A DNA stretch of 64,000 nucleotides from NCBI RefSeq assembly GCF_024753145.1, contig NZ_JANUGU010000008.1, positions 186,001 through 250,000 of the forward strand, read 5' to 3'. The notes below the pieces were generated by a model. It was given only the letters and a program-made list of their open reading frames with translations. It was not told where the DNA came from and searched no databases. Of this stretch, positions 1 through 8,196 are shown in pieces (positions within the stretch are counted from its first letter, which is position 1; each line of letters opens with the position of its first letter). The stretch comes from Massilia terrae. Its GTDB lineage: Bacteria > Pseudomonadota > Gammaproteobacteria > Burkholderiales > Burkholderiaceae_D. Position numbers and translations under genes: made by a program.

Positions 1-960
1 CTCGCCTACGTCCTGAACGGGCCGGTCGACCGCCTGTGCCGCCTGCGCATCCGGCGCTGGCCGGTGCCGCGCGCGCTGGCGGTGCTGCTGGTGATGCTGC
101 TGTTCGCGGCCCTGTTCGGGGCGCTGGCCCTGACCGTGGTGCCGGTGCTGGACAAGGAAATCCCCTTGCTGGTGGCCCAGCTGCCGGCCTTCCTGGTCAA
201 GCTCGACGCCCTGTTGTCGCCGCGCCTGGCACAGCTGGGCATCCACGTCCGGCTCGATGGCGGCGGCATCAAGGACTTGCTAACCCAACAAGTCGCGGGC
301 GGCGGCGACGCCCTGTGGGGCCAGCTGCTGGCGGGCGCCCGCATCGGCGGCAGCGCCCTGCTCGGCTGGGCGGCGACGCTGGCGCTGGTGCCGGTGGTGC
401 TGTTCTACCTGCTGCTGGACTGGCACGCGCTGCTGGCCCAGGTGCAGGGCGCGATCCCGCGCCGCTGGGTCGGCGCCACCACCGGCATGGCGCGCGAGGT
501 CGATGCCCTGCTGGGCCAGTATCTGCGCGGCCAGCTGCTGGTGATGTTCGTGCTGGCGGTGTATTACTCGGCGGCGCTGGCCGGGGCCGGCTTCGACGTC
601 GCGCTGCCGGTCGGCATCCTGACCGGGCTGCTGGTGTTCATCCCCTACCTCGGCTTCGGCCTGGGCCTGGCGCTGGCCCTGATCGCGGCGGTGCTGCAGT
701 TCAATGGCCTGACCGGCCTGGCCTATGTGGCCGTAATCTACGGCGCCGGCCAGGTGCTCGAAGGCTTCTTCCTGACCCCGCGCCTGGTGGGTGAACGGAT
801 CGGCATGAATCCGCTGGCGGTGATCTTCGCCCTGCTCGCCTTCGGCCAGCTGTTCGGCTTCGCCGGCGTGCTGCTGGCGCTGCCGGCATCGGCGGTCCTG
901 ATGGTCGCGTTCCGCCACCTGCGGCGCCACTATCTGCGCAGCACCTTCTATAATGCCTGA
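1..960 (+). CDS. AI-2E family (PerM-like) transporter, 5' end outside window
   Basis: Inner-membrane permease-like protein of the AI-2E/PerM family; the transported substrate cannot be told from sequence. The frame is open from base 1 with no start codon in context, so the N-terminus lies outside the window; about 319 residues are present. Long hydrophobic segments alternate with short polar loops, and the C-terminal half shows the family pattern of a re-entrant region followed by two helices, including the stretch GERIGMNPLAVIFALLAFGQ. It ends in a basic tail after the last helix. The hda gene starts 34 bases downstream on the same strand. This pairing is common in Burkholderiales, where the permease often lies between purM and hda. 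Family assignment is firm, function open. Confidence 0.85.
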   Translation, partial: LAYVLNGPVDRLCRLRIRRWPVPRALAVLLVMLLFAALFGALALTVVPVLDKEIPLLVAQLPAFLVKLDALLSPRLAQLGIHVRLDGGGIKDLLTQQVAGGGDALWGQLLAGARIGGSALLGWAATLALVPVVLFYLLLDWHALLAQVQGAIPRRWVGATTGMAREVDALLGQYLRGQLLVMFVLAVYYSAALAGAGFDVALPVGILTGLLVFIPYLGFGLGLALALIAAVLQFNGLTGLAYVAVIYGAGQVLEGFFLTPRLVGERIGMNPLAVIFALLAFGQLFGFAGVLLALPASAVLMVAFRHLRRHYLRSTFYNA

Positions 961-994
961 TGTATATGATTTTTTTAGTAGTGGGAACATCGGC

Positions 995-1696
995 ATGAAA
1001 CAACTGGTGCTCGACCTGGGCGCGGAACCGGCACACAGCCTCGAGACCTTCCAGGTCGGCGAGAATGCCGAGCTCGCGTACATGATGCACCTGTTCGCCG
1101 AGCGGACCTCGCGCGAGCATTTCGCCTACCTGTGGGGCGAGACCGGGGCCGGCAAGACCCACCTGCTGCAGGCGCTGGCCGCGACCCCGGCCTCGCGCTA
1201 CATCGCGCACGACGCGCCGGCCGCCGACTTCACCCACAGTCCGGACACCACGCTGTACCTGCTGGACGACTGCAACCTGCTGTCGGCGCAGCGCCAGATC
1301 GACGCCTTCGCCCTGTTCAACCAGATCCGCGAGCACGGCGCCTACCTGGTTTCGACCGGGCCGGTGCCGCCCGGCGTGCTGCACGTGCGCGAGGACCTGC
1401 GCACCCGCATGGGCTGGGGCCTGGTGTACCAGGTGCAGGGCCTGTCGGACGACCAGAAGATCGCCGCCCTGACCACCGCCGCCGAGGCCCGCGGTTTGAC
1501 CTTGTCGGCCAGCGTGTTACCCTATTTGCTGTCCCATTTCAAGCGCGACATGCGCTCCCTGTCGACGATGCTCGATGCACTCGATCAGTATTCCCTCGAG
1601 ACCCAGCGGCCGGTCACGCTGCCGCTGCTGCGCGACCTGTTGCTTCAAGGGAACCCGACGCCACCCGCGAATTTAGCTGCGGACCCCAAGGAATGA
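995..1696 (+). CDS. hda: Hda, DnaA regulatory inactivator (AAA+ ATPase)
   Basis: Works with the DNA-loaded beta clamp to stimulate ATP hydrolysis by DnaA, preventing re-initiation at oriC. The product is 233 aa, usual for the family. Residues 3-8 (QLVLDL) match the N-terminal clamp-binding motif of Hda, which supports the ATG at 995 over an upstream in-frame ATG at 953. Walker A is GETGAGKT at residues 48-55, and a Walker B-like LYLLDDCN follows. The fold matches the AAA+ part of DnaA but lacks the DNA-binding domain IV, so it is not DnaA itself. The stop overlaps the ATG of the next gene (ATGA), indicating one operon with the HAD phosphatase and pcnB. Confidence 0.93.
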   Translation: MKQLVLDLGAEPAHSLETFQVGENAELAYMMHLFAERTSREHFAYLWGETGAGKTHLLQALAATPASRYIAHDAPAADFTHSPDTTLYLLDDCNLLSAQRQIDAFALFNQIREHGAYLVSTGPVPPGVLHVREDLRTRMGWGLVYQVQGLSDDQKIAALTTAAEARGLTLSASVLPYLLSHFKRDMRSLSTMLDALDQYSLETQRPVTLPLLRDLLLQGNPTPPANLAADPKE

Positions 1697-2367
1697 AAAA
1701 ACTCGCCCTGTTTGACCTCGACCACACCCTGCTGCCGATCGATTCGGATTACGAATGGGGCCAGTTCCTGGTGCGCACCGGCGCGGTCGATGCCGCCGAA
1801 TACCAGCGCCGCAACGACCAGTTCTTCGCGCAGTACCAGGCCGGCACCCTCGACCCGGTCGAGTACCTCGAATTCGCGCTCGGCACGCTGGCGCGCTTCC
1901 CGCGCCGCGAGCTGGACGCGATGCACCGGCAGTACATGGCCGAGGTGGTCCATCCCGCCATCCGGCCCAAGGCGGTGGAGCTGGTGCAGCGCCACCTCGA
2001 CGCCGGCGACCTGGTCGCCATCATCACCGCCACCAACCGCTTCGTCACCGCGCCGATCGCGCACGCCTTCGGGGTCGAGCACCTGATCGCGGCGCAGCCG
2101 GAAGAAGACGAGCACGGCAACCTGACCGGCAAGCTGGCCGGCACGCCCACCCAGGGCCAGGGCAAGGTCGAGCACATGCACGCATGGCTAGGCCGCCTCG
2201 GCACGCCGTTCGACAGCTTTGCAAGCAGCCATTTCTACAGCGATTCGCACAACGATCTGCCGCTGCTGTCGGTCGTGTCCCATCCGGTCGCGACCAATCC
2301 CAGCGATCGCCTGAAGCAACACGCGACCGCGCAAGGCTGGCCTTTACTCCTTCTGTTCAATGATTAA
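1693..2367 (+). CDS. HAD superfamily subfamily IB hydrolase (SerB-like)
   Basis: Cytoplasmic phosphatase of the haloacid dehalogenase superfamily, 224 aa. Motif I is DLDHTLL, with nucleophile D8 and acid/base D10. A helical cap region follows, then motif II (IITATN), then motif IV with YSDSHNDLPLL. This pattern is typical of the IB group that includes phosphoserine phosphatase and CicA-like proteins; the true substrate is not deducible. The start overlaps the hda stop (ATGA) with CAAGGA upstream, and the 3' end overlaps pcnB by 8 bases, so translation of the three genes is probably coupled. The hda-HAD-pcnB order is frequent in betaproteobacteria. Confidence 0.88.
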   Translation: MKKLALFDLDHTLLPIDSDYEWGQFLVRTGAVDAAEYQRRNDQFFAQYQAGTLDPVEYLEFALGTLARFPRRELDAMHRQYMAEVVHPAIRPKAVELVQRHLDAGDLVAIITATNRFVTAPIAHAFGVEHLIAAQPEEDEHGNLTGKLAGTPTQGQGKVEHMHAWLGRLGTPFDSFASSHFYSDSHNDLPLLSVVSHPVATNPSDRLKQHATAQGWPLLLLFND

Positions 2368-3733
2368 AAAATTCTTCCGTAAAATTCTTGGCGTGAAAGA
2401 CCAGCGCGATCCGACCGAGCCCCTGATCCTCGGCCCCGAAGAACACGGGATCGATCCCAAGCTCGTCTCGCCGAATGCGGTGCGGGTGACCCAGACCCTG
2501 CAGGAAGCCGGCTTCAAGGCCTTCGTGGTGGGCGGCGCCGTGCGCGACCTGCTGCTGGGGGTGAAGCCGAAGGACTTCGACATCGCCACCGACGCCACGC
2601 CGGAAGAGGTCAAGCGCCTGTTCCGGCGCGCCTTCATCATCGGCCGCCGGTTCCAGATCGTGCACGTGATGTTCGGCCAGGAGCTGCTGGAAGTGACCAC
2701 CTTCCGCGGCAATGGCAGCAACAACGCGCCCAAGGACGAGCATGGCCGCGTGCTGCGCGACAACCAGTTCGGCCCGCAGCACGAGGATGCGGCGCGGCGC
2801 GACTTCACCATCAACGCGATGTACTACGACCCGGCCACGCAGTCGGTGCTGGACTACCACGGCGGCACCGCCGACATCCGCGACAAGCTGCTGCGCATCA
2901 TCGGCCAGCCGGAAGCGCGCTACCGCGAAGACCCGGTGCGCATGCTGCGCGTGGTGCGTTTCGCCGCCAAGCTGGGCTTCACGATCGAGCCGGCCACGCG
3001 CGCGCCGATCCCGGTGATGGCGCCGCTGATCGACAACGTGCCCACCGCGCGCGTGTTCGACGAAATGCTCAAGCTGCTGATGAGCGGGCACGCGATGGCC
3101 TGCCTGAACCAGCTGCGCGCCGCCGGCCTGCACCATGGCCTGCTGCCGCTGCTGGACGTGGTGCTGGAACAGCCGATCGGCATGAAGTTCGTCACCCTGG
3201 CGCTGGAATCGACCGACGACCGGGTCAAGGCCGGCAAGGGCGTGTCGCCGGGCTTCCTGTTCGCCTCGCTGCTGTGGCACCAGGTGCTGGAAAAGTGGAA
3301 CGCCTACCGCGCCGCCGGCGAAGCGCCGATCCCGGCCCTGCACCTGGCCGCCGACGACGTGCTGGAAGCGCAGACCGAGAACCTGGCCCTGCAGCGCCGC
3401 ATCGCCTCCGACATGCGCGACATCTGGGCCATGCAGCCGCGCTTCGAGCGCCGCACCGGCAAGGGTCCGTACAAGCTGCTGGAAAACCAGCGCTTCCGCG
3501 CCGGCTACGACTTCCTGCTGCTGCGCTGCGAATCGGGCGAACTCGAAACGGAACTGGGCGACTGGTGGCAAGCGTTCGTGGACGGCGACACCGCCGAGCG
3601 CGAGCGCCTGCAGAGCAATACCAGCCAGACCGGCGGCGGCGCCAAGCGCAAGCGCGCGCCGCGCCGCTCCAAAAAGCGTGGCGCCGGCGAAGGCGGCGAA
3701 GCACCGGCCGCGGCCGCACCGGGCGGGGAATGA
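2360..3733 (+). CDS. pcnB: Poly(A) polymerase I
   Basis: Adds poly(A) tails to RNA 3' ends, promoting exonucleolytic decay. The 457-aa product has the class II nucleotidyltransferase head: GGAVRDLLLG at residues 58-67 and the metal-binding pair D72/D74 in DFDIATDATPE. The RNA-binding helical domain follows (RYREDPVRMLRVVRFAAKLG). The C-terminal tail is very basic (KRKRAPRRSKKR), as in PcnB and unlike CCA-adding enzymes, which share the head domain. This tail and the overall length favour PcnB over a tRNA nucleotidyltransferase. It starts 8 bases inside the HAD gene and ends in an ATGA overlap with folK. Confidence 0.93.
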   Translation: MIKKFFRKILGVKDQRDPTEPLILGPEEHGIDPKLVSPNAVRVTQTLQEAGFKAFVVGGAVRDLLLGVKPKDFDIATDATPEEVKRLFRRAFIIGRRFQIVHVMFGQELLEVTTFRGNGSNNAPKDEHGRVLRDNQFGPQHEDAARRDFTINAMYYDPATQSVLDYHGGTADIRDKLLRIIGQPEARYREDPVRMLRVVRFAAKLGFTIEPATRAPIPVMAPLIDNVPTARVFDEMLKLLMSGHAMACLNQLRAAGLHHGLLPLLDVVLEQPIGMKFVTLALESTDDRVKAGKGVSPGFLFASLLWHQVLEKWNAYRAAGEAPIPALHLAADDVLEAQTENLALQRRIASDMRDIWAMQPRFERRTGKGPYKLLENQRFRAGYDFLLLRCESGELETELGDWWQAFVDGDTAERERLQSNTSQTGGGAKRKRAPRRSKKRGAGEGGEAPAAAAPGGE

Positions 3734-4203
3734 TCGCCTACATCGGCATCGGCGCCAACCTGGGCGATGCCCGCGCCAACGTGCAGGATGCGATCGCACG
3801 GCTGGCGCACCTGCCGCGCACGCGCCTGCTGCGCGCCTCCGGCAGCTACCGCACGGCGCCGATCGATTCGTCCGGCCCCGACTACATCAATGCCGTCGCC
3901 AGCCTCGACACGGCACTCGACGCCCACGCCCTGCTGGCCGAACTGCAGGGGATCGAGCTGGCCCACGGCCGCGAGCGCCCCTACCGCAACGCGCCGCGCA
4001 CGCTGGACCTCGACCTGCTGCTGTACGGCGACGCCATCATCGACACCCCCGCCCTCGCGGTGCCGCATCCGCGCATGCTGGAGCGCGCCTTCGTGCTGGC
4101 GCCGCTGCTGGAGATCGCCCCCGACATCGAGGTCCCCGGCCACGGCGCGGCGCGCGAGCGCCTGGCCGCCGTCGCCGGGCAGGCGATCGAGCGCCTGGAT
4201 TAA
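3730..4203 (+). CDS. folK: 2-amino-4-hydroxy-6-hydroxymethyldihydropteridine diphosphokinase
   Basis: Transfers pyrophosphate from ATP to 6-hydroxymethyl-7,8-dihydropterin in folate synthesis. The product is 157 aa, normal for HPPK. Near the N-terminus IGIGANLGDA is the conserved start of the fold, and RNAPRTLDLDLLLYG around residues 80-95 is the HPPK signature with the Mg-binding Asp pair. The ATG overlaps the pcnB stop (ATGA). Its TAA at 4201-4203 lies within TTAA, which also gives the TAA of the converging transporter gene, so the two genes overlap by 4 bases tail to tail. Confidence 0.94.
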   Translation: MIAYIGIGANLGDARANVQDAIARLAHLPRTRLLRASGSYRTAPIDSSGPDYINAVASLDTALDAHALLAELQGIELAHGRERPYRNAPRTLDLDLLLYGDAIIDTPALAVPHPRMLERAFVLAPLLEIAPDIEVPGHGAARERLAAVAGQAIERLD

Positions 4204-5423
4204 AAGCGCAGCGCCAGCCAGGCGCCGGAGATGGCCAGCGTCGCCAGCGTGACCGGCACCCCGACCCGCGCGTGGCGCTTCCAGTCGATGACGATCCCGC
4301 GCCTGGCCGCGGCGTCGACCACGATGATGTTGGCGATGCTGCCGACAATCAGCAGATTGCCCGCCAGGGTGCTGACCAGGGCCAGCATCACGCCGCCGAT
4401 CGGGCCGTGCACGACCGGGATCAGCAGCATCACCGCCGGCACGTTGGACACCAGGTTGGACAGCAGGAAGGTGGCGCCGAACAGCGCTCCCGGCTGGTCC
4501 AGCCGCACCCCGAGCGATGCCAGCCAGCTGATCGCCTGCCCGGTCAGGCCGGTGCTTTGCAGCGCGTGGTTCACCACGAACAGGCTCATGAACAGCACCA
4601 GCAGTTCCCAGTCCACCAGCCCCAGCATATTGCGCGAGCGTAGCTGGCGGCTCATCAGCAGGACGCCGGCGCCGATCAGCGCCATGTGCTCGCGCGGCCA
4701 CGGCGCCACCAGGAAGGCCACCAGCAGCGCGCCGGCGATCGCCAGGCCCTTGCCGGTCTGCCAGGCATCGAAGGGCACCACGGTCTCGGCCGCCTCGGCG
4801 GCAAGCGTTGCGCCGGCATCGCTCCAGCGTCCGCCGGTCTGCCAGACGATCAGCGCCCAGCTCGCGAGCAGGCCCAGGCTCACCGGCACGATGGCGTCCA
4901 GGAAGTAGCCGTAGAAAGGCAGGCGCAGGGTCTGCCCGATCAGCATGTTCTGCGGATTGCCGATCAGGGTGGCGGCGGAACCGATATTCGCGGCGCAGGC
5001 CAGCGCCAGCAGGAAGGGCACCGGCGCAAGCTTGCGCTGCCTGCAGGCGTCGACCAGTACCGGCGCCATCGCCAGGCACACGATGTCGTTGCTGAAGACG
5101 GCGGACAGCGCGGCCGCGACCACGACCAGCACCGCCAGCAAGGCGGCGGGACCCAGCGCCAGGCCGCCCAGCTTGCGGGTGATCCAGTCGTAGAATCCGC
5201 CGAGCCGCATTTGCGCCGACACCACCATGAAGGAGAACAGCAGGGTCATGGTCGGCAAGTCGACGGCCGCCACCGCTTCCTCCAGGCTCAGCGCATTGAT
5301 GCTGACCAGCGCGATCGCGCCCAGCAGCGCCACGCCGGTGCGGTCGAGCTTCAGATAAGGCAGCCCGCCGAGGATCATGCCCAGGTAAACGATAAGAAAG
5401 ATGATGAGGATAGTCGTCGCCAT
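4200..5423 (-). CDS. Ion-transporter superfamily permease (SLC13/ArsB/NhaD type)
   Basis: Polytopic inner-membrane protein of 407 aa with about ten or more hydrophobic segments, of the Ion Transporter superfamily. Two inverted repeats are recognisable by related motifs: SAVFSNDIVCLAMAPVLVDA in the N-terminal half and LSNLVSNVPAVMLLIPV in the C-terminal half, plus IGNPQNMLIGQ. These S/N-x-D/P re-entrant motifs occur in ArsB, NhaD and the sodium-dicarboxylate symporters, so substrate class (arsenite, Na+/H+ or organic anion) cannot be decided. No arsR or arsC lies nearby, which weakens an arsenite role. It diverges from panB and converges on folK with overlapping stops. Confidence 0.8.
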   Translation of the reverse strand: MATTILIIFLIVYLGMILGGLPYLKLDRTGVALLGAIALVSINALSLEEAVAAVDLPTMTLLFSFMVVSAQMRLGGFYDWITRKLGGLALGPAALLAVLVVVAAALSAVFSNDIVCLAMAPVLVDACRQRKLAPVPFLLALACAANIGSAATLIGNPQNMLIGQTLRLPFYGYFLDAIVPVSLGLLASWALIVWQTGGRWSDAGATLAAEAAETVVPFDAWQTGKGLAIAGALLVAFLVAPWPREHMALIGAGVLLMSRQLRSRNMLGLVDWELLVLFMSLFVVNHALQSTGLTGQAISWLASLGVRLDQPGALFGATFLLSNLVSNVPAVMLLIPVVHGPIGGVMLALVSTLAGNLLIVGSIANIIVVDAAARRGIVIDWKRHARVGVPVTLATLAISGAWLALRF

Positions 5424-5535
5424 TGTTTCATCTTAACAAAAACGGAAATGGCGGCGGCAGGACCTGCACCGGGCCGGGCAAGATTTTGGCGGCGGCATTA
5501 CACTACGCCGTCGGATTTTCAATTGAAGGATTTGT

Positions 5536-6399
5536 ATGAGCGGATATCTGCAGGGTAAGGACATGGCCGGTGGCAGCGTGCCGGCGCCGGCGCCCGTCAC
5601 GCCGGTCGCCAAGGCGGTGACCATCCCCGCGCTGCTCGCGATGCGCGCGGCCGGCGAGAAGATCGGCATGCTGACCTGCTATGACGCCAGCTTCGCGGCG
5701 CTGATGGAGCGCTGCGGCGTCGACGTGCTGCTGATCGGCGACTCGCTCGGCATGGTGTGTTCCGGCTACGACTCGACGCTGCCGGTGACGGTGGCCGACG
5801 TCGCCTACCACACGGCGGCGGTGGCGCGCGGCAGCAAGAACGCGATGATCGTGGCCGACCTGCCCTTCGGCAGCTACGGCACGCCCGAACAGGCCCTGGC
5901 CAGCTCGGTGGCCCTGATGCAGGCCGGCGCCCACATGGTCAAGATCGAGGGCGGCGCCTGGCTGGCCCCGACCATCCGCTTCCTGGTCGAGCGCGCGGTG
6001 CCGGTGTGCGCCCACATCGGCCTGACCCCGCAGTTCGTGCACCAGCTGGGCGGCTACAAGGTGCAGGGCAAGACCGAGGAGTCGGCCGAGGGCCTCAAGC
6101 GCGATGCGCTGGCCCTGCAGGAAGCCGGCGCGGCCATCGTGCTGCTGGAAGCGGTTCCGGCCGCGCTGGGCAAGGAAGTGACCGCGATGCTGACGGTCCC
6201 GACGATCGGCATCGGCGCCGGCCCCGACTGCTCGGGCCAGGTGCTGGTGATGCACGACATGCTGGGTGTCTTCCCCGGCCGCAAGGCGCGCTTCGTACGC
6301 AATTTCATGGAAGGCCAGACCAGCGTCGAAGGCGCCGTGCGCGCCTATGTCGCCGCGGTCAAGGACGGCAGCTTCCCGGCGCAGGAGCACTGCTTTTAG
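5536..6399 (+). CDS. panB: 3-methyl-2-oxobutanoate hydroxymethyltransferase
   Basis: Makes ketopantoate from alpha-ketoisovalerate and 5,10-methylene-THF, the first committed step to pantothenate and CoA. The product is 287 aa. TIPALLAMRAAGEKIGMLTC starts the conserved TIM-barrel. Metal/substrate residues are visible at D69-S70 (LLIGDSLGM), D108 (VADLPFGSY) and E138 (KIEGG), and VLLEAVPA holds the catalytic Glu. The start has GAAGGA seven bases upstream. About 25 extra residues before the barrel are low complexity. thpR follows after 6 bases on the same strand. panC and panD are not in the window. Confidence 0.95.
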   Translation: MSGYLQGKDMAGGSVPAPAPVTPVAKAVTIPALLAMRAAGEKIGMLTCYDASFAALMERCGVDVLLIGDSLGMVCSGYDSTLPVTVADVAYHTAAVARGSKNAMIVADLPFGSYGTPEQALASSVALMQAGAHMVKIEGGAWLAPTIRFLVERAVPVCAHIGLTPQFVHQLGGYKVQGKTEESAEGLKRDALALQEAGAAIVLLEAVPAALGKEVTAMLTVPTIGIGAGPDCSGQVLVMHDMLGVFPGRKARFVRNFMEGQTSVEGAVRAYVAAVKDGSFPAQEHCF

Positions 6400-6405
6400 G
6401 ACGCG

Positions 6406-6915
6406 ATGGACGCGCGCCCGGCCAGTTCCCGCCTGTTCCTCGCGCTGTGGCCCGAGCCGGCCGTGCGCGAGGCGCTGCGCGGCTGGCGCGAGCTGTGGAG
6501 CTGGCCGCGCGGCGCCGCGCCGGTGGCGGCCGACAAGCTGCACATCACCTTGCACTTCCTCGGCGACCATCCCACCGCGCGCCTGCCCGAACTGATGGAC
6601 GGCCTCGCGGTTCCCTTCACTCCCTTCCAGCTCCAGCTTGGCGTGCCGGCCGTCTGGCCCGGCGGCATCGCGGTGCTCGAACCCGCGCACCAGCCGGTCG
6701 AGCTGCTGCAGCTGCACCGCCATCTCGGCCAGGCCCTGCTCGACCTGGAACTGACGCCCGAAGCGCGCGCCTACAAACCGCACGTCACCATGGCGCGCCG
6801 CGCCGCCCACGCCGGCATGCCCGCCGCCGGAGCGGAGCTGGCCTGGGACATCGACGGCTACTGCCTGGTCGAGTCGCGCGGCGGCAGCTACACCGTGCTC
6901 ACCCGATATTCCTAG
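6406..6915 (+). CDS. thpR: RNA 2',3'-cyclic phosphodiesterase (2H family)
   Basis: Hydrolyses 2',3'-cyclic phosphodiester ends of RNA; members are also called LigT. The 169-aa product carries both HxTx motifs of the 2H phosphoesterase fold: H46-I-T48-L (LHITLHFLGD) and H126-V-T128-M (KPHVTMARR). Length and motif spacing are normal. It starts 6 bases after panB with AGGACG as likely ribosome binding site, so it is probably co-transcribed with panB. The 3' end overlaps the converging MFS gene by 17 bases. Confidence 0.9.
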   Translation: MDARPASSRLFLALWPEPAVREALRGWRELWSWPRGAAPVAADKLHITLHFLGDHPTARLPELMDGLAVPFTPFQLQLGVPAVWPGGIAVLEPAHQPVELLQLHRHLGQALLDLELTPEARAYKPHVTMARRAAHAGMPAAGAELAWDIDGYCLVESRGGSYTVLTRYS

Positions 6916-8080
6916 CCGGGTGGCGGGCGAGGCTGCGCTGCACCTGCCACGACAGCGGCAGGGTCAGCAGCACCAGCGCGGCCAGCGCACCGAATGCCGG
7001 CGGGATGCCGGCCGCATCGCCCAGGCGGCCGAACAGCACCGGCGCCAGCGCGCCCGCGCCGATGGTCCCGGTGTAGAACAGCGCGAACGCGCTTTCGCGT
7101 TGGCCCGGCGCCGCCAGCTCGGGCACCGTGCCGTACAGCACTGACGAGGTACCGTTCAAGACGACGCCCAGCAACAGCAGCAGCGCCATCACGCCGCCCA
7201 GCGGCAGCCACACCGCCAGCACGATCAGCAGCGCGGTGGCGCTTTCCGTCAGCCAGACCGTCTTCATCATGCCGATGCGCGCCCCCAGGTAGCCGCAGGC
7301 CAGCTTGCCGCAGGCGCCGCCGATGAACAGCAGCGACAAGGCCAGGCCGATGCCGGCCGTGCCGGCCCCTTTGCCTTTCAGGAGGAAGGGCAGGAAGGTC
7401 AGGAAGCCCATGCGCACTGCGCTGTCGAGCGCGCCGGTGAGCAGCAGCGCGACAAGTCCGCTGTCCAGGCCCCGCCTGCCAGCCTGCGCCGGGCCGTGTT
7501 CCTGTTCCGCGGCAGGCGCGGGCGCAGCCGGGATCAGCCAGGCCAAGAAGCCCGCCGTGGCCAGCCCCAGCAGGCCCATCAGCGTGACGCTGGCGCGCCA
7601 GCTGAGCACCACCAGCAGCAATCCCACCAGCGCCGGCAGCAGGGTCTTGCCGATGTCGCCGGCAAAGTTGTACTGCGCCAGCGCCTGCTTGACGCCGCCG
7701 CCCTCCTCGTGGCCGTCGGCCACCATCGACGAGGCCAGCGGATGCTGCACGCTCGCGCCCAGTCCGCCTAGGAGCAGCGCGCCCAGCAACAGCGCCATGC
7801 CACCCGCCTGGCCGGCCAGAACGAAGGCCCCGCCCGCCAGCGCCGTGCCGCCGACCAGCAGGCGGCGCCGGCCCCAGCGCCGCGCTGCCCGGCTCGCCAG
7901 CAGCTGGAAGCCGGCCATCGTGCCCGCATAGCTGGCGCGCAGCAGGCCCACCTGCGCATAGCTGATGCCGAACTGGGCCTGCCAGACCGGCAGCAGCACG
8001 TAGATCAGGTCGGTGAGTCCGTCATGGACGGCGTGGGCGCCGCCGGCGGCCAGGAGGGAGCGGGAACGTCGCGTTCGCAT
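6899..8080 (-). CDS. Major facilitator superfamily transporter
   Basis: Inner-membrane secondary transporter, 393 aa with about twelve hydrophobic segments. The loop between helices 2 and 3 has the MFS basic pattern (SRAARRWGRRRLLVGG), and the central loop is hydrophilic and Ala/Pro rich. The N-terminal stretch GAHAVHDGLTDLIYVLLPVW loosely resembles the fosmidomycin-resistance (Fsr) group, but substrate is not predictable. The ATG at 8080 is preferred because the product then begins with a short basic segment right before the first helix; an earlier in-frame ATG at 8149 would add a polar extension. No strong ribosome binding site marks either. It diverges from the chemoreceptor at 8197. Confidence 0.8.
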   Translation of the reverse strand: MRTRRSRSLLAAGGAHAVHDGLTDLIYVLLPVWQAQFGISYAQVGLLRASYAGTMAGFQLLASRAARRWGRRRLLVGGTALAGGAFVLAGQAGGMALLLGALLLGGLGASVQHPLASSMVADGHEEGGGVKQALAQYNFAGDIGKTLLPALVGLLLVVLSWRASVTLMGLLGLATAGFLAWLIPAAPAPAAEQEHGPAQAGRRGLDSGLVALLLTGALDSAVRMGFLTFLPFLLKGKGAGTAGIGLALSLLFIGGACGKLACGYLGARIGMMKTVWLTESATALLIVLAVWLPLGGVMALLLLLGVVLNGTSSVLYGTVPELAAPGQRESAFALFYTGTIGAGALAPVLFGRLGDAAGIPPAFGALAALVLLTLPLSWQVQRSLARHPARNIG

Positions 8081-8196
8081 GAAGTCTTCGGTAAATGTCC
8101 AGCCGTCACTATACGCAGGATTGGGTGTCGCGCCATGCCAACATTGCAATGACGTTAACTTGTGCGATGCACAATAAGCGCTCTACACTGCCGCGC

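Noticed and set aside
4200..5423. Assignment of the permease as arsenite pump ArsB
   Set aside because: The fold fits the wider ion-transporter superfamily, and no arsenic-resistance genes are nearby.
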